From Arthrobacter beigongshangensis (GTDB lineage Bacteria; Bacillota; Bacilli; Bacillales_A; Planococcaceae), in the NCBI RefSeq assembly GCF_016820585.1, contig NZ_JADHDX010000006.1, forward strand, positions 87,084 through 151,083: a stretch of 64,000 bases of DNA, in the 5' to 3' direction. The stretch's first letter is position 1; every line of letters starts with the position of its first letter. Under the pieces are notes generated by a model. It was given only the letters and a program-made list of their open reading frames with translations. It did no database searches and was not told the DNA's origin. The translations under genes and the position numbers were made by a program. Below are positions 19,709 through 32,316 of this stretch, piece after piece.

Positions 19709-19736
19709 CCCGTCTGACAGTATGAACGGGTTTTTT
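19709..19736 (+). terminator. Probable terminator after secE
   Basis: CCCGT (19709-19713) pairs with ACGGG (19726-19730), then six Ts. The stem is short, so partial read-through into nusG is likely. Confidence 0.55.
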
Positions 19737-19828
19737 CAATTGTCTGAACATAAAGGTCTGGGTAGGCTACTTTACTGGGTTTTAATTATGTGCGAAAAAG
19801 GAGGGACGGACGAATAGTCCTCGTTATT

Positions 19829-20368
19829 ATGGATATGGAGAAAAATTGGTATGTTGTTCATACGTATTCCGGTTATGAAAATAAGGTGAAAGCCAATCTG
19901 GAAAAACGTGTAGAAACGATGGGTATGCAAGATAAAATTTTCCGCGTCGTCATTCCGGAAGAAGAAGAAACGGACTTCAAAGACGGCAAAAAACGGGTAA
20001 TGATGAAAAAGACATTCCCGGGCTACGTTTTGGTAGAGATTATCATGACGGATGATTCTTGGTATGTCGTCCGAAATACACCTGGTGTGACGGGCTTCAT
20101 CGGTTCTTCGGGTGGCGGAGCTAAACCAACGCCGTTACTACCCGAAGAGGTAACATTCATCCTTAAACAGATGGGTGTGAAGGAACGCAAGATTGAAGTT
20201 GATTATGTCATTGGCGAAATGGTGCAAGTACTTGAGGGGCCGTTTGCGCACTTCCAAGGTAAAGTGGAAGAAATTGATGGAGACAAAGGTAAAGTTAAGG
20301 TTACTGTCGATATGTTCGGTAGAGAGACTAAAATGGAGCTGGACTTCGAGCAAGTAGAAAAATTATAA
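19829..20368 (+). CDS. nusG: Transcription termination/antitermination factor NusG
   Basis: 179 residues. The NGN domain starts with KNWYVVHTYSGYENKVKANLEKR, and FPGYVLVEIIMTDDSWYVVRNTPGVTGF is fully conserved; the KOW domain follows at the C terminus (about 125-175). It binds the RNA polymerase clamp and links transcription with pausing and translation. Two ATGs (19829, 19835) match the family start, but the only strong binding site, AAAGGAGGGA (19797-19806), is over 20 nt upstream, so the true start is unclear. Confidence 0.94.
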   Translation: MDMEKNWYVVHTYSGYENKVKANLEKRVETMGMQDKIFRVVIPEEEETDFKDGKKRVMMKKTFPGYVLVEIIMTDDSWYVVRNTPGVTGFIGSSGGGAKPTPLLPEEVTFILKQMGVKERKIEVDYVIGEMVQVLEGPFAHFQGKVEEIDGDKGKVKVTVDMFGRETKMELDFEQVEKL

Positions 20369-20379
20369 TCGAAAATTAC

Positions 20380-20408
20380 TTGCGTGTACTATGTAATTGT
20401 GGTATCAT
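20380..20408 (+). promoter_or_regulatory. Promoter of rplK-rplA
   Basis: TTGCGT (20380-20385), 17-nt spacer, TATCAT (20403-20408), in the gap after nusG. Confidence 0.6.
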
Positions 20409-20459
20409 TTCAAAGGTCAGACTATGAACAAGTATTCTGAACGGATTAACCAAAATCTA

Positions 20460-20521
20460 CCGGCGTAAGCCGGCAGGCACATATTGAGTGGGAGGGGTAA
20501 CCCTATTACCACATCACGGAC
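20460..20521 (+). promoter_or_regulatory. rplK leader hairpins, candidate ribosomal protein L1 binding site
   Basis: A perfect CCGGC-GTAA-GCCGG hairpin (20460-20473) precedes GTGGGAGGGGTAACCC..ACCAC (20488-20512), in which GTGG pairs with CCAC around a GGG/CCC inner stem. The same GTGGGAGG..TAACCC..ACCAC design recurs before rplA (21038). Similar sites bind L1 in autoregulated L11-L1 operons of other bacteria; that role is inference here. Confidence 0.5.
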
Positions 20522-20538
20522 TTAAGGAGGTGTGTCTC

Positions 20539-20964
20539 GTGGCTAAAAAAGTTATTAAAGTTGTTAAATTGCAAATTCCTGCTGGAAAAGCGAACCCGGC
20601 TCCCCCAGTTGGACCGGCGTTAGGTCAAGCAGGTGTGAACATCATGGGATTCTGTAAAGAATTCAACGCGCGTACAGCTGATCAAGCAGGTCTAATCATT
20701 CCTGTTGTGATTTCTGTATTCGAAGACCGTTCATTCACTTTCATTACAAAAACTCCACCGGCAGCAGTATTGCTGAAGGTTGCAGCTAATCTTCAAAAAG
20801 GTTCAGGTGAGCCGAACAAAAAGAAAGTTGCTACTGTTAAACGCGATAAAGTTCGCGAAATTGCAGAAACAAAGATGCAAGATTTAAATGCAGCATCAGT
20901 TGAAGCGGCGATGGCAATGGTTGAAGGTACTGCACGCAGCATGGGTATCACGATCGAAGACTGA
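20539..20964 (+). CDS. rplK: 50S ribosomal protein L11
   Basis: 141 residues, starting at GTG after TTAAGGAGGTG; an in-frame longer version from 20488 would translate the leader hairpin and is rejected. The N-terminal proline-rich signature ([20 protein letters not shown]) and the C-terminal 23S rRNA-binding domain are intact. L11 forms the GTPase-associated stalk base and is needed for RelA-type stringent signalling. Confidence 0.97.
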   Translation: MAKKVIKVVKLQIPAGKANPAPPVGPALGQAGVNIMGFCKEFNARTADQAGLIIPVVISVFEDRSFTFITKTPPAAVLLKVAANLQKGSGEPNKKKVATVKRDKVREIAETKMQDLNAASVEAAMAMVEGTARSMGITIED

Positions 20965-20997
20965 TCTTGATCTTATGAAGTGATGTTTTTTTGTAGT

Positions 20998-21066
20998 GGG
21001 GGTTGCGCTTGTTCTCTGGAACACGCAACCCTTATTCGTGGGAGGTTTAACCCGTTAAAACCACAA
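20998..21066 (+). promoter_or_regulatory. rplK-rplA intercistronic hairpin and second candidate L1 site
   Basis: GGGTTGCG pairs with CGCAACCC (to 21031). This is followed by GTGGGAGG TTTAACCC..AACCAC (21038-21063), a second copy of the motif before rplK. Its place just before the rplA binding site would let L1 limit its own translation. Confidence 0.45.
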
Positions 21067-21084
21067 TCGAGGAGGAAATTTCAA

Positions 21085-21786
21085 ATGGCTAAAAGAGGTA
21101 AAAAATTCACAGAAGCGGCAAAGCTTGTAGAACGTTTGAAAGCTTATGACGTAAACGAAGCGATTGAACTTGCGAAAAAGACTAGCACAGTTAATTTTGA
21201 CGCGACAATCGAAGTTGCATTCCGTCTTGGAATCGACACTCGTAAAAATGATCAACAAATCCGTGGGGCGGTAGTGCTTCCGAACGGTACTGGTAAAACT
21301 CAACGTGTTCTTGTTTTCGCAAAAGGTGAAAAACTTAAAGAAGCTGAAGCTGCTGGTGCAGACTACGCTGGAGACGCGGAGTATATTACTAAAATCCAAC
21401 AAGGTTGGTTCGATTTCGACGTTATCGTTGCAACGCCTGACATGATGGGTGAAGTAGGTAAAATTGGTCGTGTTCTTGGACCAAAAGGACTTATGCCGAA
21501 CCCGAAAACAGGTACAGTAACATTTGATGTTACAAAAGCAATCGAAGAAATCAAAGCAGGTAAAGTTGAATACCGTGCAGACAAAGCTGGAATTATCCAC
21601 GCTCCAATCGGTAAAGTTTCATTCGACAATGAGAAACTTGTAGAAAACTTTGTAACTGTATTTGAAACGGTTCAAAAAGCAAAACCTGCATCAGCAAAAG
21701 GCACATACATGAAGTCCGTTAACGTGACATCTACAATGGGGCCTGCTGTTAAAATTGACCCTTCAAGTGTAGTTGTTAAAAACTAA
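21085..21786 (+). CDS. rplA: 50S ribosomal protein L1
   Basis: 233 residues, usual length. [15 protein letters not shown] start and the signature region ([19 protein letters not shown]) are conserved. It forms the mobile L1 stalk and in many bacteria represses its own operon. GAGGAGG precedes ATG 21085; the longer in-frame version from 20980 is not credible. Confidence 0.97.
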   Translation: MAKRGKKFTEAAKLVERLKAYDVNEAIELAKKTSTVNFDATIEVAFRLGIDTRKNDQQIRGAVVLPNGTGKTQRVLVFAKGEKLKEAEAAGADYAGDAEYITKIQQGWFDFDVIVATPDMMGEVGKIGRVLGPKGLMPNPKTGTVTFDVTKAIEEIKAGKVEYRADKAGIIHAPIGKVSFDNEKLVENFVTVFETVQKAKPASAKGTYMKSVNVTSTMGPAVKIDPSSVVVKN

Positions 21787-21788
21787 TA

Positions 21789-21817
21789 TTGACAAATAGA
21801 TAGTCCTCTGGTAAGAT
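21789..21817 (+). promoter_or_regulatory. Promoter of rplJ-rplL
   Basis: TTGACA (21789-21794), 17-nt spacer, TAAGAT (21812-21817), starting 3 nt after rplA. Confidence 0.75.
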
Positions 21818-21824
21818 GACTTTT

Positions 21825-21967
21825 GTTGTGAATATTACCATTTGTACCGTAGACAGTAGGTGCGGCTTGCCGCTTAAAATTCCTGCCGAGGACAAGACGC
21901 TCTTTTATTTAAAAGATGACGACTTTTCTGCCCTCGTGTCTACATGATGTAGATGTGAGGGCTTTTT
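21825..21967 (+). promoter_or_regulatory. Ribosomal protein L10 leader with terminator
   Basis: The 5' region of rplJ has the Firmicutes L10-leader layout: a folded region with the GTGCGGCTTGCCGC hairpin and GCCGAGGACAAGACGC, followed by a strong terminator (GCCCTC..GAGGGC, 21930-21962, then Ts). The L10-(L12)4 complex is expected to bind and favour termination or block translation. It fills most of the 223-nt rplA-rplJ gap. Confidence 0.8.
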
Positions 21968-22009
21968 CATATCGGTATAAGTGACCCCAAATTTTTAGGA
22001 GGTGTCCAG

Positions 22010-22510
22010 ATGAGCAAGATACTAGAAGCTAAACAAGCAGTAGTTGGTGAGATTACGGATAAGCTGAAAGCAGCAGCGTCAGTTGTTGTTGTTGATTACC
22101 GTGGTCTTGATGTGAGCCAAGTTACAGAACTTCGTAAACAACTTCGTGAAGCAGGTATTGACTTTAAAGTTTACAAAAACTCAATGTCACGCCGTGCAGC
22201 TGAAGCTGTTGGACTTGAAGGGTTGAACGAAAGCCTTACAGGACCAAACGCAATTGCATTCTCAAACGAAGATGTTGTTGCTCCTGCAAAAATCCTTAAC
22301 GATTTTGCAAAGAAAAACGACAAACTAGAAATCAAAGCCGGTATCATCGAAGGTGTAGTTGCATCAGCAGATGATATTAAAGCGTTGGCGGAACTTCCAT
22401 CACGCGAAGGTCTACTTTCTATGCTTCTCAGCGTACTTCAAGCTCCAATGCGCAACTTCGCGTTGGCAACAAAAGCTGTTGCAGACCAAAAAGAAGAACA
22501 AGGCGCTTAA
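22010..22510 (+). CDS. rplJ: 50S ribosomal protein L10
   Basis: 166 residues. Begins [26 protein letters not shown] and the NSMSRRAAE region of the rRNA-binding domain are conserved, and the C-terminal helix that binds L7/L12 dimers ends the protein. With L12 it builds the factor-recruiting stalk. Strong TTAGGAGGTG site. Confidence 0.97.
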   Translation: MSKILEAKQAVVGEITDKLKAAASVVVVDYRGLDVSQVTELRKQLREAGIDFKVYKNSMSRRAAEAVGLEGLNESLTGPNAIAFSNEDVVAPAKILNDFAKKNDKLEIKAGIIEGVVASADDIKALAELPSREGLLSMLLSVLQAPMRNFALATKAVADQKEEQGA

Positions 22511-22575
22511 TCAAGCAGCCTGAAATACAACTTGCGGGTTAGCCCGACAAAAACAACTATTAGGAGGAACTTATA

Positions 22576-22941
22576 ATGACTAACGCACAAATCCTTGAAG
22601 CAATCAAAGAAATGACAGTTCTTGAACTAAACGACCTTGTAAAAGCAATTGAAGAAGAGTTCGGCGTAACAGCTGCAGCTCCAGTTGCAATGGCTGGAGG
22701 AGCTGGTGGCGGAGACGCTGCTGCTGAGCAAACTGAATTCGACGTTGTTCTTGCATCTGCTGGAGACCAAAAAATCAAAGTTATCAAAGCTGTTCGTGAA
22801 ATTACTGGCCTAGGCTTGAAAGAAGCGAAAGAAGTAGTTGATAACGCACCAAAAGCAATCAAAGAAGGCGCTTCTAAAGAAGAAGCAGAAGAAATGAAAG
22901 CTAAACTTGAAGAAGTTGGCGCAGTAATCGAACTTAAATAA
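22576..22941 (+). CDS. rplL: 50S ribosomal protein L7/L12
   Basis: 121 residues. N-terminal dimerisation helices, an Ala/Gly-rich hinge (about 36-52, [18 protein letters not shown]) and the C-terminal factor-binding domain with [19 protein letters not shown]. Multiple copies recruit translation GTPases. Follows rplJ under the same leader. Confidence 0.97.
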   Translation: MTNAQILEAIKEMTVLELNDLVKAIEEEFGVTAAAPVAMAGGAGGGDAAAEQTEFDVVLASAGDQKIKVIKAVREITGLGLKEAKEVVDNAPKAIKEGASKEEAEEMKAKLEEVGAVIELK

Positions 22942-22961
22942 TTTTCTGAATAAATGAAGGG

Positions 22962-22993
22962 AAGCTCGTCGGATATGGACGGGCTTTTCTTCG
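22962..22993 (+). terminator. Terminator after rplL
   Basis: AAGCTCGTC (22962-22970) pairs with GACGGGCTT (22978-22986), then a T-rich run. Confidence 0.8.
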
Positions 22994-23016
22994 TTTTTTT
23001 ATCTGCGGGTAAGGGG

Positions 23017-23050
23017 AATCTGGACACAATCACGCTGAGGCGAGATTGAT
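23017..23050 (+). repeat. Short copy of the dispersed hairpin repeat, before rsmC
   Basis: AATCTGGACACAATCACGC to GGCGAGATTGAT matches the 3' hairpin of the long repeat. CAATCACGCT pairs with GGCGAGATTG; relative to the infA copy a T-A pair has become C-G on both sides. It ends 6 nt before the GAGAGGAGG site of rsmC. Confidence 0.65.
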
Positions 23051-23070
23051 TATTCGAGAGGAGGACTAAC

Positions 23071-23673
23071 ATGTCTGAACATTATTACTCGAGAGATCCT
23101 AAGGTGAAAAGTGATCCGAAAGAGTGGTCTGCGGTATTACGCGGAAAAACACTGAGATTCAAGACGGACGCTGGGGTATTTAGCAAAGGTGAAGTGGATT
23201 TTGGTTCGCGGCTCCTCGCTGAAGCTTTTGTTTTGCCGGAATCGGAAGGAGCTATTTTAGACGTCGGTTGTGGCTATGGTCCAATCGGATTGTCGATTGC
23301 CGCATCTTTTCCGGAACGGAGTATTCACATGGTTGACGTCAATGAACGAGCACTCTCTCTCGCAGCGCATAATGCGGGGCAAAATACGATTGGGAATGTG
23401 GAAATATATCCGAGTGATGCCTTGTCTGCGGTTGTGACAAGTGGATTTGCTGCAATTTTGACAAATCCTCCAATCCGTGCAGGAAAAGAGACGGTATTCA
23501 ATTTTTATGAGGGTGCTTTTTTGAAACTTGTTGCTGGTGGTGAGCTGTGGGTCGTTATCCAGAAGAAGCAGGGGGCACCTTCGACAATTGACCGTTTACA
23601 AGAACTTTTCGGTAACGTCGAGACAGTTGTAAAAAAAAGAGGTTATTATATATTAAGAGTCGTAAAGTCTTGA
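23071..23673 (+). CDS. rsmC: RsmC-type class I SAM-dependent methyltransferase (YbxB)
   Basis: 200 residues. The SAM-binding motif I is AILDVGCGYGPIGL near residue 62, and the catalytic NPP motif of N-methyltransferases appears as LTNPPIRAG near 131. It belongs to the single-domain RsmC-like group that modifies 16S rRNA guanines; the exact target is unproven. It corresponds to ybxB between rplL and rpoB. Confidence 0.88.
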   Translation: MSEHYYSRDPKVKSDPKEWSAVLRGKTLRFKTDAGVFSKGEVDFGSRLLAEAFVLPESEGAILDVGCGYGPIGLSIAASFPERSIHMVDVNERALSLAAHNAGQNTIGNVEIYPSDALSAVVTSGFAAILTNPPIRAGKETVFNFYEGAFLKLVAGGELWVVIQKKQGAPSTIDRLQELFGNVETVVKKRGYYILRVVKS

Positions 23674-23698
23674 CTTGAGAGTATTGATATGGTAATGT
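23670..23698 (+). promoter_or_regulatory. Candidate rpoB promoter
   Basis: TTGACT (23670-23675), 17-nt spacer, TAATGT (23693-23698), overlapping the end of rsmC. It would give a leader of nearly 380 nt before rpoB. Confidence 0.5.
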
Positions 23699-23797
23699 TG
23701 TAAAATGCATAAATTATTATAATGCGTTCGTATGCCCATTTTGTATGAGTAATGGAAATGATAGGCATACTGGCGATGTATAAAAGATTGTCAAACC

Positions 23798-23840
23798 GAA
23801 AATGAGCTCTTACCGGAACTCGTTTTCTTTTTGTTTTTTT
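23798..23840 (+). terminator. Terminator or attenuator in the rsmC-rpoB gap
   Basis: GAAAATGAG (23798-23806) pairs with CTCGTTTTC (23819-23827), followed by a long T-rich run. It lies about 100 nt after the candidate promoter and 240 nt before rpoB, so it could end rsmC transcripts or attenuate rpoBC. Confidence 0.75.
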
Positions 23841-23895
23841 CGATATCATACACTATTTTTATGGTTTCGCAAAGGACTAATATTTTTTTATCTTC

Positions 23896-24069
23896 ATTCA
23901 GCAGAAGATCCCACCGCTATATGTGGCGGGACGAATGTGGTTTGAATTTCTGTTCAGGGGGTGTTTCCAACTCCCGCTGAACGATGATGAAGCCTCCGGC
24001 GGAAGTCGCGAATTTTTTCGAGCGGGCTTGAAAAAATCCGGACGCAATTCCACCAAGGCGAAATTGATA
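23896..24069 (+). repeat. Long copy of a dispersed multi-hairpin repeat, before rpoB
   Basis: 174 nt with successive stems: TCCCACC/GGCGGGA (23909-23931), TTCAG..CTGAA (23953-23981), the GCCTCCGGCGGA block (23992-24003), CGAATTTTTTC/GAAAAAATCCG (24009-24040), and CAATT..AATTG around CCAAGG (24044-24066). The same order of blocks occurs at 48196-48379 before infA. It ends 2 nt before the rpoB binding site GGGGTG. Confidence 0.75.
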
Positions 24070-24082
24070 AGGGGTGAAAGAG

Positions 24083-27616
<3,534 letters not shown>

Positions 27617-27643
27617 TTTGCCTAGTGATGATATAACTGATTG

Positions 27644-27670
27644 TTAAGGGGGATAATGTTTCCCCCTTAA
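27644..27670 (+). other. Perfect 10-bp hairpin between rpoB and rpoC
   Basis: TTAAGGGGGA (27644-27653) and TCCCCCTTAA (27661-27670) pair exactly across a 7-nt loop. No T-run follows, so a processing site or weak attenuator is more likely than a terminator. Confidence 0.6.
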
Positions 27671-27744
27671 GTATGTTTGATTAAAAGTGTGCGCTTGCTC
27701 GGAAAAGCCAAAAGCAGCGATAAGACTAAAGGGAGGTAGGCTCC

Positions 27745-30700
27745 TTGATAGATGTAAACAATTTTGAGTATATGAAAATCGGCCTAGCTTCACCAGATAA
27801 GATTCGTTCATGGTCCTATGGAGAAGTAAAAAAGCCAGAAACAATCAACTACCGTACGTTAAAACCTGAAAAAGATGGTCTATTTTGTGAACGTATTTTC
27901 GGACCTACAAAAGATTGGGAATGTCATTGCGGGAAGTATAAACGTGTACGCTACAAAGGCGTCGTTTGTGACCGTTGTGGAGTAGAAGTAACTCGTCAAA
28001 AAGTACGCCGTGAACGTATGGGGCATATTGAACTTGCAGCCCCTGTTACACATATTTGGTATTTCAAAGGGATTCCAAGCCGTATGGGACTTATCCTTGA
28101 TATGACACCACGTGCTTTGGAAGAAATCATCTACTTTGCATCTTATGTTGTTGTAGATCCTGCGGATACACCGCTTGAAAGAAAGCAATTGCTTTCTGAA
28201 CGGGAATATCGTATTTATCGTGAAAAGTATGGTTCTAAATTCCAAGCACTTATGGGTGCAGAAGCGATTGAACGTCTGTTAATGGCGATCGATCTCGATA
28301 AAGAAATGGAATTCTTGAAAGAAGAATTGAAAACTGTTCAAGGGCAGCGCCGTACACGTGCGATTAGACGTCTTGAAGTTGTTGAATCGTTCCGTAACTC
28401 AGGTAACAAGCCTGAGTGGATGGTCCTTGAAGTACTGCCGGTTATTCCGCCAGAACTACGCCCGATGGTACAACTTGACGGCGGACGATTTGCAACTTCT
28501 GACTTGAATGATCTATATCGTAGGGTTATTAACCGGAATAATCGTTTGAAACGTCTACTTGACCTTGGGGCACCTGGAATTATCGTTCAAAACGAGAAGC
28601 GGATGCTGCAAGAAGCGGTCGATGCGCTCGTGGATAATGGCCGTCGTGGTCGTCCAGTTACAGGACCAGGTAACCGTCCGTTGAAATCTTTGTCTCATAT
28701 GTTGAAAGGTAAGCAAGGACGATTCCGTCAAAACTTACTTGGAAAACGTGTTGACTATTCTGGTCGTTCCGTTATCGTTGTTGGACCTAACTTGAAAATG
28801 TATCAGTGTGGTCTGCCGAAAGAAATGGCGATTGAATTGTTTAAACCATTTGTGATGAAAGAACTCGTTGAACGAGGACTTGCACACAACATTAAGAGCG
28901 CTAAACGTAAAATCGAACGCCTTCATTCGGAAGTATGGGACGTTCTTGAAGATGTCATTAAAGAGCATCCGGTCCTTCTGAACCGAGCACCAACTCTTCA
29001 CCGTCTTGGAATTCAAGCGTTTGAGCCGATTCTTGTAGAAGGGCGTGCAATCACACTGCATCCACTCGTCTGTACAGCTTATAACGCTGACTTCGATGGT
29101 GACCAGATGGCTGTTCACGTTCCTTTATCAGCAGAAGCACAAGCAGAAGCACGTTTACTCATGCTAGCTGCACAAAACATTTTGAACCCGAAAGACGGTA
29201 AACCAGTCGTTACGCCATCCCAGGATATGGTTTTAGGAAACTACTACCTGACATTGGAGCGTAAAGGTGCAACCGGTGAAGGAACTGTATTCCATAATGC
29301 GGACGAAGCACTTATCGCTTATCATAATGGTCACGTGCATCTTCACTCACGGATCGCTATTCAAGCAGGTTCGTTGAATAACCCGACATTTACGGAAGAA
29401 CAAAATAGCCAATTGTTATTAACGACGGTTGGGAAAGTAATTTTTAACGAAATTTTACCGGAATCGTTCCCGTATATTAACGAACCAACTGATTCCAACT
29501 TGGAAGTTGAAACGCCTGCTCATTATTTCGTTCCAGGAACTGTAGATGTGAAAAAACATTTCGCGGAAATGGAACTTGTGGAGCCGTTCAAGAAGAAAAT
29601 CCTTGGGAATATCATCGCGGAAATTTTCAAACGTTTCCACATTACAGAAACGTCAAGAATGCTTGACCGCATGAAAAACCTAGGATTCAAATATTCAACG
29701 CGTGCAGGAATCACAATCGGTATCTCGGATATCGTTGTTTTACCTAACAAAGGCGATATTTTGCAAGAGGCGCAAGATAAAGTTGATAAAGTGATGCAAC
29801 AGTTCCGCCGTGGTTTGATTACAGAAGAAGAGCGATATGATCGCGTTATTTCTTACTGGAGTCATGCGAAGGATGTCATCCAAGCGAAACTGATGGATTC
29901 TCTTGATCACTCGAACCCGATTTACATGATGAGTGACTCAGGGGCACGGGGTAACGCATCTAACTTCACGCAGCTTGCGGGTATGCGTGGTCTGATGGCC
30001 AACCCGGCTGGTCGTATCATTGAACTTCCAATCAAATCTTCATTCCGTGAAGGACTGACAGTACTTGAGTACTTCATCTCTACACACGGTGCGCGTAAAG
30101 GACTTGCGGATACAGCCCTTAAAACAGCTGACTCAGGTTACTTAACACGCCGACTCGTCGACGTTGCGCAGGATGTTATCGTTCGTGAAGATGACTGTGG
30201 AACAGACCGTGGTCTGGAAATCAGTGCATTGATGGAAGGTACGGAATTGATTGAAGGTCTGGATGAGCGTATTGAAGGTCGTCACACGAAGAAGACAATT
30301 TATCATCCTGAAACTGGCAAGTTAATTCTTGAAAGAGACGGACTTATTACGGCGGATGCTGCGCGCAACATTCTTGATGCGGGTATTGAAACTGTGACAA
30401 TTCGTTCAGCATTTACATGTAATACGAAGCATGGTGTTTGTAAGAAATGTTACGGCATTAACTTGGCTACTGGCGAAACGGTTGAGGTTGGTGAAGCGGT
30501 TGGTATTATCGCTGCACAATCTATCGGTGAGCCAGGTACACAGCTTACAATGCGTACATTCCATACAGGTGGAGTTGCAGGGGATGACATTACACAAGGT
30601 CTTCCTCGTATCCAAGAGATCTTCGAATCGCGGAATCCGAAAGGGCAAGCGGTTATCTCAGAAATCAAAGGTAGCATCATTGAAATTGATGAAATCCGCG

Positions 30701-31347
30701 AAGGTCAGAAGGAAATTACTATTCAAGGTGAAGTGGAAACGCGTAAGTATCTTGCGCCGTACAATGCTCGCCTGAAAGTTCAAGTTGGCGATACGATTGA
30801 CCGAGGCGATGTTATTACAGAAGGTTCTATCGATCCGAAGGAACTGATTGTTGTAAAAGATGTAGCCACTGTTCAAAATTACCTCTTGAAAGAAGTTCAA
30901 AAAGTATACCGTATGCAAGGTGTTGAAATCGGTGATAAACACGTAGAAGTAATGGTTCGCCAAATGCTTCGTAAAGTGCGCATCATCGAAGCAGGAGACA
31001 CGGATCTATTGCCGGGCTCATTGTTAGACATCCATCAATTTGCAGATGCGAATGCAGTCGTGCTGAAAGCTGGAAAAGTTCCAGCGACATGTCGTCCTGT
31101 CATTCTCGGTATTACAAAAGCGTCACTTGAAACAGAATCCTTCTTGTCTGCAGCGTCATTCCAAGAAACAACTCGTGTCTTGACAGATGCAGCAATCAAA
31201 GGGAAAACTGACGAACTACTTGGTTTGAAGGAAAACGTTATTATCGGGAAACTTGTACCAGCTGGAACGGGAATGCAACGTTACCGTCACATCGTTATGG
31301 AGCAAGGTGGAGAGAAAACTTCAGCTAAGAAGGTTACAGCTGAATAA
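27745..31347 (+). CDS. rpoC: RNA polymerase beta' subunit (RpoC)
   Basis: 1200 residues, starting at TTG after GGGAGGTAGG. The N-terminal zinc ribbon ([20 protein letters not shown], near residue 60), the catalytic [10 protein letters not shown] triad (near 448), the bridge-helix/trigger-loop region and the second cysteine cluster ([19 protein letters not shown]) are all present. With RpoB it forms the active centre of RNA polymerase. A strong terminator follows. Confidence 0.98.
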   Translation: MIDVNNFEYMKIGLASPDKIRSWSYGEVKKPETINYRTLKPEKDGLFCERIFGPTKDWECHCGKYKRVRYKGVVCDRCGVEVTRQKVRRERMGHIELAAPVTHIWYFKGIPSRMGLILDMTPRALEEIIYFASYVVVDPADTPLERKQLLSEREYRIYREKYGSKFQALMGAEAIERLLMAIDLDKEMEFLKEELKTVQGQRRTRAIRRLEVVESFRNSGNKPEWMVLEVLPVIPPELRPMVQLDGGRFATSDLNDLYRRVINRNNRLKRLLDLGAPGIIVQNEKRMLQEAVDALVDNGRRGRPVTGPGNRPLKSLSHMLKGKQGRFRQNLLGKRVDYSGRSVIVVGPNLKMYQCGLPKEMAIELFKPFVMKELVERGLAHNIKSAKRKIERLHSEVWDVLEDVIKEHPVLLNRAPTLHRLGIQAFEPILVEGRAITLHPLVCTAYNADFDGDQMAVHVPLSAEAQAEARLLMLAAQNILNPKDGKPVVTPSQDMVLGNYYLTLERKGATGEGTVFHNADEALIAYHNGHVHLHSRIAIQAGSLNNPTFTEEQNSQLLLTTVGKVIFNEILPESFPYINEPTDSNLEVETPAHYFVPGTVDVKKHFAEMELVEPFKKKILGNIIAEIFKRFHITETSRMLDRMKNLGFKYSTRAGITIGISDIVVLPNKGDILQEAQDKVDKVMQQFRRGLITEEERYDRVISYWSHAKDVIQAKLMDSLDHSNPIYMMSDSGARGNASNFTQLAGMRGLMANPAGRIIELPIKSSFREGLTVLEYFISTHGARKGLADTALKTADSGYLTRRLVDVAQDVIVREDDCGTDRGLEISALMEGTELIEGLDERIEGRHTKKTIYHPETGKLILERDGLITADAARNILDAGIETVTIRSAFTCNTKHGVCKKCYGINLATGETVEVGEAVGIIAAQSIGEPGTQLTMRTFHTGGVAGDDITQGLPRIQEIFESRNPKGQAVISEIKGSIIEIDEIREGQKEITIQGEVETRKYLAPYNARLKVQVGDTIDRGDVITEGSIDPKELIVVKDVATVQNYLLKEVQKVYRMQGVEIGDKHVEVMVRQMLRKVRIIEAGDTDLLPGSLLDIHQFADANAVVLKAGKVPATCRPVILGITKASLETESFLSAASFQETTRVLTDAAIKGKTDELLGLKENVIIGKLVPAGTGMQRYRHIVMEQGGEKTSAKKVTAE

Positions 31348-31356
31348 TTCGATACT

Positions 31357-31386
31357 AAAACGGGGGATTTAAATCCCCCCGTTTTA
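31357..31386 (+). terminator. Terminator after rpoC
   Basis: AAAACGGGGGATTT pairs with AAATCCCCCCGTTTT, nearly perfect, ending in a T-rich side that also serves as the run. Confidence 0.85.
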
Positions 31387-31397
31387 TCCTTTATGTG

Positions 31398-31426
31398 TTG
31401 ACAATTTTCTTTGCAGGTGATAATAT
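31398..31426 (+). promoter_or_regulatory. Promoter of the str operon
   Basis: Consensus TTGACA (31398-31403), 17-nt spacer, TAATAT (31421-31426), directly after the rpoC terminator. Confidence 0.85.
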
Positions 31427-31471
31427 ACAAAAGGTTGATAGTTGAATGTCTGTACTTTGGAGGATATGGAA

Positions 31472-31720
31472 ATGTCTTATGAAAAAGTCGAGCGGGCAAA
31501 GAAGACAATCATCGGTACAAAGCAGACAGTGAAAGCGATCCGTGCAGGGGTAGTGACTGCCGTCATTATCGCGCAAGATGCTGAAGAACGGGTTGTTGCT
31601 CCTGTAAAGGAGGAAGCCGCGCTTCATGGCGTCCAAGTGACATATGTTGATTCGAAAGAAAGACTCGGAAATGCATGTGGAATTCAAGTCGGTGCAGCCG
31701 TGGTTGCGATTACTGGATAA
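31472..31720 (+). CDS. rplGB: L7Ae-like kink-turn RNA-binding protein (YbxF)
   Basis: 82 residues of the L7Ae/L30e/S12e family. Starts MSYEKVERAKKTIIGTKQTVKAIRAG and keeps the family C-terminal signature RLGNACGIQVGAAVVAI. B. subtilis YbxF binds kink-turn RNA. The ATG at 31472 fits TTGGAGG; the ATG at 31466 is too close. First gene of the str operon, before rpsL. Confidence 0.92.
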   Translation: MSYEKVERAKKTIIGTKQTVKAIRAGVVTAVIIAQDAEERVVAPVKEEAALHGVQVTYVDSKERLGNACGIQVGAAVVAITG

Positions 31721-31821
31721 TGGTTTTTGTGTGAAGAAGCACAAAGACTTTGTTTTTACCCCAAAAATGAACCACCTGGATGTGTGGTCTTACAAAACAA
31801 GTACGAAGGGAGGAAAATCCG

Positions 31822-32244
31822 ATGCCTACAATTAACCAATTGGTCCGCAAACCACGTAAACCAAACGTGACAGGATCTAAAGCACCAGCACTCGGGAAAA
31901 GCTATAACAGCTTCAAAAAGTCAATGACGAACGTGAACTCACCACAAAAACGAGGTGTTTGTACACGTGTTGGTACAATGACACCGAAGAAGCCAAACTC
32001 GGCTCTTCGTAAATATGCACGTGTTCGTTTGACGAACCAAATGGAAGTCAATGCGTACATTCCTGGTGAAGGTCATAACCTACAAGAGCACAGTGTCGTA
32101 CTTATTCGCGGCGGACGCGTAAAAGACTTACCGGGTGTTCGTTACCATGTTGTTCGTGGAGCGCTTGATACTGCTGGAGTTACTGGCCGTATGCAAAGCC
32201 GTTCTATGTACGGTGCTAAAAAACCTAAAGTTAAAAAAAGCTAA
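31822..32244 (+). CDS. rpsL: 30S ribosomal protein S12
   Basis: 140 residues. The decoding-centre loops [15 protein letters not shown] and [14 protein letters not shown] carry the wild-type lysines at the sites linked to streptomycin resistance. GGGAGG lies before ATG 31822; the longer in-frame version from 31780 is not supported. The upstream 100 nt hold small hairpins (ACCAC/GTGGT near 31770-31790) that might be leader structure. Confidence 0.97.
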   Translation: MPTINQLVRKPRKPNVTGSKAPALGKSYNSFKKSMTNVNSPQKRGVCTRVGTMTPKKPNSALRKYARVRLTNQMEVNAYIPGEGHNLQEHSVVLIRGGRVKDLPGVRYHVVRGALDTAGVTGRMQSRSMYGAKKPKVKKS

Positions 32245-32316
32245 TTTAAACAAAAATTATGATTGATAGTTATTTAAGCGGAAAAAGCTTAAAAACTTTG
32301 AAAGGAGGAAAACAAC

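Noticed and set aside
20980..21084. Longer N terminus for rplA
   Set aside because: It would translate the intercistronic hairpin and the candidate L1 site; the GAGGAGG site and family start point to 21085.
23896..24069. Repeat as part of an insertion sequence
   Set aside because: No transposase frame, no clear target-site duplication and no simple terminal inverted repeats at the borders I can define; a non-autonomous element remains possible.
30431..30775. 114-codon plus-strand frame inside rpoC
   Set aside because: Shadow of a conserved rpoC region; basic low-complexity translation without a family.
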